This document shows positions 42,945-53,886 of a DNA stretch of 64,000 bases, in pieces. This DNA comes from Maylandia zebra. Lineage: Eukaryota > Chordata > Actinopteri > Cichliformes > Cichlidae. Location: assembly GCF_041146795.1 (NCBI RefSeq), contig NC_135172.1, positions 40,613,623-40,677,622 on the forward strand, given 5' to 3'. The first letter of the stretch is position 1, and every line of letters starts with the position of its first letter. The notes below the pieces were generated by a model. The model had not been told where the DNA came from, ran no database searches, and saw nothing but the letters and a program-made list of their open reading frames with translations. The translations under genes and the position numbers were made by a program.

Positions 42945-43560
42945 TCAGGCGTACAGGTGGAGGAAGTGGAGAGCTTTAAGTTCCTTGGTGTGCACATCCT
43001 GGTCAATCTCACCCACACCACACATATCTCCCATCGGGTGGGGAAAGGCTTTACATCCTTAGGAAGTTAAAGATCATCTCTCATCACCTGCTGACCAGCT
43101 TCTCTCAGTCAACAACAGCGGGCCTCGTCATCTAGTGCTGCATGGTGTGGTTCATCACAAACAGAAAAGACCTGCATGGGTGGTTCCAGACGTGTGACAC
43201 TATCGCTCGGTGAGATTTACACAGGATGAGTGCCAAAAAAAAAAAGAGCCACCTGTAAGTTTAATGGATTCATCATCTACATCACCTGAAGCGATGCCAC
43301 AGTCCTCTGGAAATAGAGCTCAATCAGAAGCAGAACTCACAGATTACAAATGACAAAACAGCTTCTTCAAACAGGCAGTCAAATACATCCCCCCTCTTCT
43401 TCTCCTATTCTACCGCAATAAGCCCCTACCCCAAGAACTACAAGTGCATTAACCCCTGTCCCTCTCATTCTTCATTTTTTGCACTGTATATTATAATCAT
43501 CATCCACTATTATTTTGCATATATTACCTCACTGTTTGTATCTTTATATTTTCATATTAA
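42945..43560 (+). mobile_element. LINE (CR1/L2-like) 3' fragment, decayed
   Basis: A broken + strand frame reads VQVEEVESFKFLGVHI near 42950-43000, then LYILRKLKIISHH near 43050. Both are standard motifs of the region after the reverse transcriptase palm in these LINEs. Stops and shifts follow. Downstream TTTGCACTGTATATTATA resembles the 3'UTR of such elements. Confidence 0.7.
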
Positions 43561-43983
43561 TGCTCTTGTCTGTTTTGATGTTGCCGCGAAAACTAGTTGT
43601 TTTAAACATTAACAATAAGGATTTATTTATTAATTTCCAAATGTGCTGCTTTTATGTGCACATTACAGATTTATTGTTGTACAAGTGTTCATCCTGCAAA
43701 TCTTTCAATTTCAATTCTGTTTAGCCCCTTAAAAAATAATTGTTATTATTTCTTATATTATAGAAAATATCAGATTGCCTCAAATGTTCAATGATAGAAT
43801 AAAGGTTCATTAAAATAACTATGTTTGTCAAAAAAAAATAAGCAGTTGTAAACATTAGAATGACACCATCACCTTTTCAGATCTGGCAGGAGCTCCTTTG
43901 TGTTACTTACCTGGTGATGTGAGGATTGTTCTCTTCAAAAACAGATCTTTGGTGCTCTTATTTTGAGGTTTTCCCCCAAACTG

Positions 43984-43999
43984 ACTGTAGAGGGCAGCA
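43984..43999 (+). promoter_or_regulatory. Weak CTCF-like motif upstream of ANAPC11
   Basis: ACTGTAGAGGGCAGCA carries the right half of the CTCF core (YAGAGGGCAGC), but the left CCAS half is changed. It lies about 45 bp upstream of the proposed ANAPC11 first exon. Confidence 0.3.
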
Positions 44000-44039
44000 T
44001 GTCCCATCCCAGGATACAGCCTGGCGGTCTTTCAGCAGA

Positions 44040-44179
44040 AGAAGAAGAAACTATTTTTGCCCGGGTTGCTAAAACATCACTTTTATGTTATAGACGTCGA
44101 TCAAACCAGCGCTAAATGATTTGTTTTTTGCTAACCTAACGAGTGTGAGATACCTGAAGGAGACGGTGGTCGCTTCCTT
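44040..44179 (+). promoter_or_regulatory. ANAPC11: ANAPC11 non-coding first exon / promoter (proposed)
   Basis: A donor GTAAGTAAG starts at 44180 and an acceptor CTCCTGTCAG ends at 44287, just before the coding ATG at 44297. A short 5'UTR exon of about 140 bp is therefore likely. The transcription start is not visible. Confidence 0.5.
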
Positions 44180-44296
44180 GTAAGTAAGAACGTGTTGCTG
44201 AACATTAATATTCAGAGATCGTGTGTCAACATTAGCCATCGTGCTAGCATTAGCGGCTCCGGTGTGATGCGTTTGTGCTCCTGTCAGATCCGCAGG

Positions 44297-46004
44297 ATGA
44301 AGGTGAAAATCAAACAGTGGAACGGGGTTGCCTCCTGGCTCTGGGTGGCCAACGATGACAACTGTGGGATCTGCAGGATGGCCTTTAACGGCTGCTGTCC
44401 TGACTGTGAGTATCAGAGCTAATAACATAGCACTAAGTAACGAGTGGCTGCATTAAAGATGCAAACATAACAAAACAAGATTGTTCTTTGGTGGGTTTGC
44501 TTCTAATACATATAACGCTTTATGTATTATCCGACCGACAATATGCCAAATTTATCCTGGCCCTCCTGTTTATACAAAGTAAGTAGTGAGAACGGTGGCA
44601 GAGACGGGCAAAAAAATCACCACTCTACAAAAAAACGCTTCTACAAGCTGTGGAACAATTTTAGAAAAATGTTCTTCAAGATAAAATTGCAATGCCTCAG
44701 AATATCGCATCGTCTACAGCACATAATATCTGTGTGAAGGGGTTATGGGCAAAAATCAATATTGGATACCTGTGATCATTGGGCTGTACTGCATTTAAAA
44801 ACAGACCCGATTCTGTCATGGAAATCACTGCAAGGGCTCAATAACATTTCCAGAAATCACTGTCAGTGAAGACAGTTTTACCACAAATATCCACAAATCC
44901 AGGTTTGTGTCATCCAAAGAGCAAACTGTATGTGAACATGATCAACGATGATGATGATCATCATCAACATCTCCTCCGGGCTCATTCAAAATGAACTGAG
45001 GGGAAGTAGAAAACCTGTTCATAGGTCAGATGAATTGAAATTGTCTTTTGGAAAACATGGTCACCACATCCTCTGGACTAAAGAGGAGAGGAACCTTCCT
45101 AGTTGTTAACAGCACAGATGCTGTTGACACGGTAGCATGGAGGAAAAGGTGTCGCTTAGAGGCGACTGAAAGAAATTGATTTTGGATATCTGTGGGTGAA
45201 ATTAGCTTCTTGTGTTGTCTGGGCTCAGCCTTACGGACAGGATGAGCACTTTAGTCAGGAGACGCTCAAAGCAGAACCTCAGCTGCTCTAGATCGAAAGG
45301 AGACAGTTGAGGTTGTTCTGGTGGTGTTTCAGGCATGTCCAACTGGGAGGGGGCCCCGAGTTACGATGAAGAGCTTGACTGTATCACTGATAAGTGGTGG
45401 TGGAAAATGGATTGATGGCCGCTCCAGTGACCCATCTTGGAGATCAACTCCAGCTGCAGTATCTTGTGGTATTGCCCGTAGGTTCTTTAGGTTGATATTG
45501 AAGAGCGCCACAACAGCAGCTAGGCCTGTGAGCCACTCACTGGAGAAAAGGCAACACGGGAAAGGTCACAGGTAGCTGATTAACAGCAACTGAACTTTCA
45601 AAATAAGAGCAAATGCCTAAATTGATCGGGGATGGCACTGCTCACACAAATGGATGAAATGAGTTCTTAAATATACTTAAGTGGTCTGTGTGGGGAAACA
45701 CTTGTATCCTCTTTTAGTATTACAAGAGGATATCTGCTAATCAGCAACTGAATGCAAAATCCTGCCCAGTCTCTCTAATGTGTGTTTTTGTTTGTTTGTT
45801 TGTTTGTTTGTTTGTTTGTTTGTTTGTTTGTTTGTTTGTTTGTTTGTTTGTTTTGCAGGCAAAGTGCCTGGGGATGACTGCCCGCTGGTCTGGGGTCAGT
45901 GCTCCCACTGTTTCCACATGCACTGCATCCTGAAGTGGCTGAACTCACAGCAGGTCCAGCAGCAGTGCCCCATGTGCCGGCAGGAGTGGAAGTTCAAGGA
46001 GTGA
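44297..46004 (+). CDS. ANAPC11: Anaphase-promoting complex subunit 11 (RING-H2), complete
   Basis: Two coding exons, 44297-44405 and 45859-46004, join as T|GC (Cys37) to give exactly 84 residues, the family's usual length. The start [16 protein letters not shown] and end [12 protein letters not shown] match vertebrate APC11 almost residue for residue. Zinc ligands are in place: Cys23, Cys26, Cys34, Cys37, Cys44, Cys51, His53, His56, His58, Cys59, Cys73 and Cys76 (the RING-H2 uses a subset plus an extra zinc site). APC11 pairs with the APC2 cullin, recruits E2 enzymes and ubiquitinates cyclin B and securin in mitosis. The intron (44406-45858) contains Tc1-like and LINE fragments and ends in a (TTTG)n tract that serves as the pyrimidine tract. 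It is under strong purifying constraint despite the intron debris. Confidence 0.97.
44575..45115 (+). mobile_element. Tc1-like DNA transposon fragment
   Basis: The stretch aligns by eye with a common teleost Tc1-like transposase gene: GGAACAATTTTAGAAAAATG and the following region (44650-44730), then TTTGGAAAACATGG, encoding the FGKHG-type segment after the second catalytic Asp (45045-45110). Frames are broken and internal parts deleted, so it is a relic in the ANAPC11 intron. Confidence 0.65.
45210..45560 (+). mobile_element. Non-LTR retrotransposon C-terminal fragment (RTE-like)
   Basis: The + strand retains the order CTCTAGATCGAAAGGAGACA (IERSQLRWFGHL-type region) and then a [11 protein letters not shown] / [10 protein letters not shown] segment near 45331-45360. 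That is the familiar FRACPTGRRPRGRP tail of a widespread fish LINE. It is heavily mutated. Confidence 0.5.
45785..45856. repeat. ANAPC11: (TTTG)n microsatellite at the ANAPC11 splice acceptor
   Basis: About 16 TTTG units run directly into TTTTGCAG, the acceptor of the last exon at 45859. The tract is T-rich, so it can act as a polypyrimidine-like tract. Confidence 0.95.
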
Positions 46005-46068
46005 ACCTGTGGAGGCGTCGCTGCCACAGAGACGAAAGGCTCGCTCGCAGACTTTTATGTAGACTGTA

Positions 46069-46074
46069 AATAAA
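46069..46074 (+). terminator. ANAPC11: ANAPC11 polyadenylation signal
   Basis: AATAAA 65 bp after the stop codon, giving a very short 3'UTR. A second AATAAA at 46816-46821 could mark a longer isoform. Confidence 0.6.
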
Positions 46075-46089
46075 TCTGTGTTGGTACTT

Positions 46090-47335
46090 CTACTAATGCA
46101 GAACACACGCTGAATATGTTTTACTGTAGTGGATTTGTGATTAAATTAAATAAGAAAAAAAATGCGTTGTATTGAGTTTGTCTTGGAGGTCTGGCTGATT
46201 ATTTCCTTGGATCGTGACGTTTATGACTTTGATTTCATGGCAGCTCCACACTGATGTATTATTTCTTGTTTGTTTGTTTGTGTAGCTTTTCATATTTCAA
46301 CCTGTCTGGATAAAAATGGACAAAAAATTTACAAGGTTATCAAAACAATGCTACTTAAATATCTTCTATTCAATTTATCCCTTAACTCTTGAATGTCTCC
46401 ACAAACTAACATAAATTGTTTAAGTAAGGTCTTAAATAACTTAAATAACTTCAGTGCTCTTTAACAATTATTTTCTAATTCTGCACATCTAATGGAGCCA
46501 TATAGACCATTCTTCCAGAACATATCCTCTTATTTACTGACACACTGGGGTTGGAGACATGTTTCCTGTAGATGAGCTTAGATCTGGGGACAATGAAGGC
46601 CGTAGCAGATGATTCACATGATTTTCATCCTCATCAAACTATACAGTGACCTCTGCTGTGCTGCGGTGGGAGATGACTCCCATCCGGATCCAGTTGTTTT
46701 ATCAAGAACAAAGGTCCAACATGATCACTGTGTAATGATTTGTACTGACTGTTCCTTCCAGTGCTTTTTATTTCACCCCTCATTTAAGAGCCCATATATT
46801 TTTTCATCAATGATTAATAAAATGTTTGTACTGAAAAATTACAGTCAGTCATTCTAGATTTGCTCCATATTCTCACCTGGCTAAAGTAATTTAGTTTTAT
46901 ATTTTAGCTTTTGTCCTGTTTTTTTTTTTTTTAAGTTTAGTTTCACGTAGTAACTAGAGAAATTTTTCAAATACCACATTTTGTGGAGGACGTGAACATG
47001 TCATGTAGTCATCATTTTTAGTTTCAGCTGGTTTTAGTTTCTATTTTAATTGCAGTTAACTGTAATAACCTCAGTCCATGACCATCCTGCATGGCGTCTG
47101 AGGTGGTAAAAGGCAAAATCACTTTTAACTTCAGGGATATTAATCTGTTCAGTTAGGAAACGGAAGCTATTGCGAGTCCAACTGCAAACCTGCTGTCTCA
47201 AGTATGTGGAGAAGGTACCGGAAGACAGCCGAACAGGGAACCTCTGAACTGCCACATGAGGAGCCATATTTCGGACCTTAACACATCCTGCTGCATGCGG
47301 TGTGAGCAGAAACCTGATGTAGTTAACAGTTTAAA
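46090..47335. other. Intergenic region between ANAPC11 and ENDOV
   Basis: AT-rich spacer with a poly-T run near 46920 and a distal AATAAA at 46816. No exon recognised. Confidence 0.45.
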
Positions 47336-47350
47336 CCACTAGGTGGCAGC
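47336..47350 (+). promoter_or_regulatory. ENDOV: Candidate CTCF site upstream of ENDOV
   Basis: CCACTAGGTGGCAGC matches the 15-bp CTCF core consensus CCASYAGRKGGCRSY at every position. It lies 153 bp before the ENDOV start codon, in the likely promoter between ANAPC11 and ENDOV. Confidence 0.6.
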
Positions 47351-47502
47351 ATTTACCGGGATAGTCCCAGTGACCCCGCCCTCAATGTCGCGTCAGCAGT
47401 ACGGAAGTAAACAGCCTGCTCCCTGCTGCTGTCAGTTGGTGTTTTCTTTTCTTAAAAACAGTAATTTCACAGCTGGTCGTGTCTTCATTAGCAGGCTGAC
47501 AG

Positions 47503-50500
47503 ATGTCCGCTTCTCCCGCAGAAGATCTGCTCCAGCAGTGGGAAAGGTCAGAGTGCTGTTCTGTCTCAGCTACTCACAGCACACCTTAAATACGACCCAG
47601 TTTTTATTCTGCAGTTAAGTCCATTAGACTTGTTTTGCTCCAAACGTTGCTGATTCTTTATCTTCAAAGTTTTCCAAAGTGTCCCATCCAGAAGAAGTCA
47701 GCTTCAGTGGATGGTGAAATACCAAAACAGCACCAGTGCCGTAGAGTGTAATCATATTAGGCTTTATAATCGTTTAACGCAAGGATACAGTTATAACGAC
47801 CTCATCCATATTTTGGGATCCTAAAATGATAAAAATTCAGCTTCAAGAGTGATGATATCTTAAAATACCAGAGGTCTCTATTCTTTAAAAATACATATTT
47901 TCAGTATTTTCATTACCATTATTTAATTTCATCATGATTGTATTTATTTCCTGTTTATATTCTTCTTTTCTCTCTGTGTCTCTGTATCTTTAAGAACTCA
48001 GTGTTTGTTCATCCTACATTAGAGCAGCAGTAATTGTTTGACAGTAAATGGTTTTCTCACCTGTCTTACTAAAGTTTGTAAAAATGTCGTTTGTCAGTAA
48101 AAAGCAGCGACTGTGCTGACAGATGCTGCTGTGCAGGGGATGCAATTTCTGTCAGGGCCAACTGCTTTGGCACGACACAGGCAGCTCTTGGAGCTGAGCC
48201 ACCTCCACACCTCATCAGCCTTTCATTGATTTACTTGTTTGTAAAGACAAGACCAATGATATCATCATGTTAGTCTGTATCATGTCCTGATGTCTCTGAT
48301 TAATGTGAGCGTGTGGAGCTCCTGCTGTCCTGCAGAGAGACACAATTACAACATTTACAGATATTTACATTTCAACAGTACAATACAATCAGCTGACTGA
48401 TTCTTCTTTTAGACATTATTAAAAATTCACGATGTGAATGTCACTGGTTTTGAAAGCTCTCGAGATAAGCCCTTGTTTTGAATAATTAAATTAGTTGCAG
48501 TTCTACAAACCACAGCAGGAGGCGAACCACCTGGGTTCATCAAGCCACTGTGAGAGTTTCAGATTTGTTGCTGTTAACAGCCCTTTTGTCTGCTATAGAC
48601 TTTACATGCCGGCCTCATATTTTTTCATGAAGTAATTGCCAGCGAGTGTGTTTATATTTGTTTGTGTTTATGTTTATATATTTGTTTCCCGATGCAGTGA
48701 GCAGGCACGTCTGAGGCAGCAGGTGCTGGAGGACGACACAGAGGACTGGCAGAGGAGCCCAGACTTTTCAGGTCTGGAGCGAGTTGGTGGGGTGGACCTC
48801 TCCTTCATCAAAGGGGATGACGTCAATGCCTGTGCCCAGCTTGTGGTACTCAGCTACCCAGATCTGCAGGTGAGCTACAGAGATAAAATAACCCTGTAAT
48901 GCCAAATATATCATATTTCATAAAACATTAGTGTTATTTTATAACCCTAACCCCCTTTATATGTTTTTGTTTGTTTAAGATAAATAAAAGATTACAGATT
49001 AAAACTCATATATGTAAATTAAAATTTAATTTCCATTTTTCAACTTGTGAGAAAGTTCAATAAACACTTGAGTTAAAAACATCGAAGCTTTTCTGACCTC
49101 TAGTGGTGACAGGTGGGAACAGCAGCAGTGCTTCGTGGAGAAGGCTGAGGATCAGAAATTGAATTCCACAGGCTGCATTTTTTTCACCAGTGACACCTTT
49201 AATGAAAAGGAAACACATGACGATACAAAATGCTATCCTTAAAAAAATGCTTGGCCTTTGAAGGCTTTGTAATACGTGCAGCTGGAATATTGCGCAAGGC
49301 CAGCTGTTAACCTTTAAAGTAGTCGCATTTACTTTGTTTGGGCACTGAATACAAAGTCCTTATGGGCGTTTTTCTCCTCTTGCTTCCTCGCCTTGAAGTC
49401 ACAGCTTTTTTTATGACTCCTGAAAGCTGGCGGCATGAGGAAGAAATTATTCTTGCTCTCGCCGGGGCTGTCGGTATGTTCTAGGGAGCCGCTGAAGTGA
49501 TTTTAAATGTTTTACCCTCACCTTTTGATAACTTCTCCTGTGAGCTTCTGCCTGTGGGGCTTATGAACAGTCATATGCCAACAACGTTATTTTAGGCATA
49601 TTAGAATGCAAACCCCGAGGAGCGCATATTTGTTTTCCTCAGAGCTGCTGCTTTCTTCTGTTGGCTTTCTTTTTTCCAAGACAAAAATTTTTTTTTTCTT
49701 GGCCTTCAGAAAAACATTTTGATAAATATATACGTTTATGTCAAGTAATTACAATGTTAAATATAATTAAACTTCATGCATAGATATAGCTTCTGATCCA
49801 GTTGTATAGAAGAAGACAATAACCTTTCGTTTCATTTATAACCTGAATAAAATCTTTCCTGATGAGTTCATGCACTCAGCCGCTCCTTTTAATTTTTCTT
49901 TAATGCAGCGTGATCTCTGATTTTGTAAATTATGATCTGATTTAAAGTAAAATAGAATTGTAAACACACAGAAAAGCTGTATGTAGCCTGTGTCCCTATT
50001 TTTAAAATATACACATAAATTGAAAACAGTAGTCTGGCAGTGAAAGTGTTAATATGCAACAGAGCTCCTCAAAGTGACCTTCCCAGTCCGGCTTTTCATT
50101 TCATTTACTTTCCCAGCAGCCTTTCACCAGCACTGCTCCTCGCAGTTATTTATCTGTGCATTAACACGGCCTGCTGGCAATTTCCAATTATAATTAATGA
50201 CATATGTCACCATACATTGTTGATACATGGACCCAGTGAGGCTAATGAAATGTGTTCAGAAATGTTGTTCAATAATGTGATTATGTTCCCTGCTTGTTTT
50301 CAATTTACTTCAACATTGCCACCTGAGGCTATTTGGGGCTCAAAAGAATGCTAGTTCCACGTTCCACAGTGTGCTCACTGCTGCTGCAAGTCACACAGAA
50401 AAAAAGCAAAAGTTGTATAATTTTATTGTTTCTCACTGAATAAATATGCCTGTGAGGAGATGAAGGTCACGGCAGTCGACAATGTGACAATGACATATCC

Positions 50501-53500
50501 TGAAAGGTGTTCGGCATTTCTAAAGCCAGATGACAAGGCAGGTATTCAGAAACGTTTCTGCTGTGAGCCTCTGCGAGCTCGACTCGGCGGACAGCTTTTG
50601 TGTGTTTTATTTGTAGCTCATGCCCGATAACAGCCTCGATAACACGTGATGCTGTTAGATGTTACATCATTCGAGATGTGAGCACATCTCTTCGCTGTGA
50701 GCAGAACAGGATTTTATATGCTGGTCAGAAAGTTGCGACAGCTTGTGCACCTGTAATCTGCATAAGGTCTCAGAGGGTCTCCTGGACCCTGCTGGTACCT
50801 CACAGGATACTCGGAAGGAGATCATGGCAGACATGTTTACCTGCGGCGATGCTGCTTAAAATAGACAGGACAGCGAGGGAGGTACATACATGGATCCTGC
50901 CAACATGGGAAAGGCTGTTTACAGTATATATTGTGCTGATTTTACAACCCGCTGTGGTTCTAATCAAAATGTAGTCTGCATGGCAATACTAAGACTGTTA
51001 ATTAGGCAATATTGATAGTGTTTTACATAAACAAAGGGGCTCTTTTCTGCTCCAGATTTGTATTCATGGACACATAAGTATCTTTGTATTATTCAGTTCA
51101 AAATAACCCTCATTTATCTTGTGCCGGTGCAGCTCTTGAGTTCAGTCTCCTATTAAAAACTAGTTTAGATCCTCTTCCTGTAAGCTAACTTTCATGGAGC
51201 ATGGAGAAACAATGTTGTTGCTCTTGCTTGGCTCGTATGTGTTGAGCCTTATAGTTGTGTATTCTTCTGAGACCTCTCCATGTTCATGATTGGTGATCCC
51301 CGTTTATTTTGAACGGGATTTAGAAAATATGGGCTGACTCATTACAAGTTCATGTGGCCTCTTGTGGTTGTCAGACAATGAGTAGATATCCTGCTGTTGA
51401 ACTCGCTCTGCACTACAGGCTTCCCGAGGATGAGATTAAAAATTAGATGTACACCAAAATTTTAGGAGTTTATACAGTTAAACTGTAACTGTGTCCACTT
51501 AATTGACCAGGTCACTTAAATGAAATAAATTGTCAGATGTTCAGAATATACTCACAGCCTTTAATCAACAGGGAGCAGATGTTTCATTTTGTGCCAGATG
51601 GGCGATGTTGGTGATTATCTTGTACAGCTTCTCTGTGCCTTTGGACTCACCCTTACATATACACTAGGGTGGACGCATTTGTCCAAAGCACCCTGACAGT
51701 GTCCCTGACTGACTCATTTATGTACAGTCATGCAATAATGTAGGTTTTCACAGGACTCTGTGCAGTGCTGTGAAAAGCTGAGTACAGACTTATTGCTTCC
51801 TTAGAACATAAAAGGCTGAGAAGCGCCAATGCTGCTAATCAAATGCAGCACCTCTGTTAAAGCAGAAGTTTGGGCGGTTTGCTGGTCTGTAGGATTCAGG
51901 TGTGTGTTAACACAATGCCATAAACATCCCAGGTGTGGCTGTCACAGCAAATTCACCCCAAGGTCAGACCATGCAATCGTCAGTGAAACTGCAAAAGCCC
52001 AAGAGCTCCATCTCAGATTCTCAAGGCCTCAATTAGCATGCAAACGTTATGTTAAAAAAATGAACAAAGATTTTTTTTTTCAAATGGTTGCCAAGAGAAA
52101 TCGTCTGCTCTCCAAAAGTCCTCAAAGTTGCATCTGAACAAACCACAAGAGTTGCAGAACCAAAGTAGAGATGTTTGATTATAATGCACAGCACCACATC
52201 TGGAAAAAAAACAACATATCAGCACAAACACCCCATAACAACTGTAAGCACGGGGATGGAGGGGCGATGATTGTGCTTGGGCTTGTTGTGCAGCCACAGG
52301 ACCTGGGCACTCCGCAGTCACTGAGTCTACCATGAACTTCTCTGTATACTTGTGGTCATCTGACTGACTGAAATATGGATATCCTGCAGAATTATCCAAC
52401 GTGGCTTAAAGGTTAATAACAGTAACACACTCGTTATGTCAGCAGAAGTGGCACCTGGCAGATACTGGCCTGTGTCAGCCCACCTGTCAATCAAAGCAGC
52501 CATGCCCCTAACAAAATTTAAAAAAAGATGGGTTATTAAAAAAACAAAAAAAGGTTTTATGATGAATGAAGGTGATGAAGATGTTAGTGTGGGTGTCTGT
52601 GGAGACTTTGGAGATTGCTGCTTGCAATGGAGAAATGAAATATTGTGATAATCCGACGGTGTAGTAAAATTCAGTCATAAGAAATGAAGCAGTCTCTGCT
52701 CCCTCCTGCCAGGTGCTGTATGAAGACAGTCAGATGGTGACCCTGACGGCCCCCTACATAGCCGGCTTTCTGGCATTCAGAGAAACTCCTTTCCTCCTGG
52801 AGGCTCTGCAGAGGCTGAAGAAGAACCAGCCCACACTCCTTCCTCAGGTCTGGACGTGCTAGAACTTGAATAATGACCTCTTAGTGCAGGGGTGGGCAAC
52901 TCCAGGCCTCGAGGGCCGGTGTCCTGCAGGTTTTAGATGTGTCCTTGAGCCAACACAGATGATTCAATGGCTGAATGACCTCCTCAGCATGTCCTTAAGT
53001 TCTCCAGAGGCCTGGTAACGAACTAATCATGTGATTAAGGTGTGTTGACCCAGGGGGATATCTAAAACCTGCTGGACACCGGCCCTCGAGGCCTGGAGTT
53101 GCCCACCCCTGTTTTAGTGACTACTGAAATGGGTTCTGTTCGTTTCTGTCAGATTAACTTCTCAAAGCTACACAGACAAAGGAAAATATATATATCTTTT
53201 TGCATTTTTATTTGACCAGGAAGTAAAACAAACTCTTTTTCCATTATTTTGTTGATGCTGATGGTTCATATTCACAATAGAGTGAAAAGAAAACATTTTA
53301 GTTTGTGCTTGTTAACCTTAGTTTGCAGTTTTGGCATAATTCCTACAGATAAAGTTAGAAACCTGAGGATTTTGGGCAAACTAAGTAATTAAAATTTCTT
53401 CAGTAAGATCTGAGTGTTATTATTGTGATAACTATTATTATTATATTTATGGTAGTAGTACTAGAAGAAGTGATATAATTCCCATCTCCAGGGCACAGTG

Positions 53501-53815
53501 AGCTGGAAATGTTTTAATAACCGATAAATCCTCCAAAGTGGAAAAAGTTACTTATGAATCCAACAAGGCCGACAACCTGCTAACGTTACTGGATTTGGAC
53601 AAGTGCTTTAAAACCTCGCATCACGTTCATGCACATTAAGTGAAGCTCCTCTGTTTGTCCTCTCGGTTTTTTGTTTTTCTAAAGCGACGCCTCTTGTTCA
53701 TCTTCACCCACTCGCTTCTGTTTGTCGCAGCCCACACGCCTCCCACTCTGTCCCTCTGTCGTCCTCGTGCACGCAGGTGTGCAGAAACACACACATTCAC
53801 ACTTAGAAAGTCATG

Positions 53816-53886
<71 letters not shown>

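Larger units (their letters stand above)
48870..52712 (+). other. ENDOV: ENDOV intron 2 (3.8 kb)
   Basis: Contains enhancer-like homeodomain-rich DNA around 50080-50340, a Tc1-like relic at about 51790-52390 and a further repeat-like piece at 52440-52650. A second non-repetitive block (49200-49640) looks conserved-element-like in composition but has no decisive motif. Confidence 0.45.
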
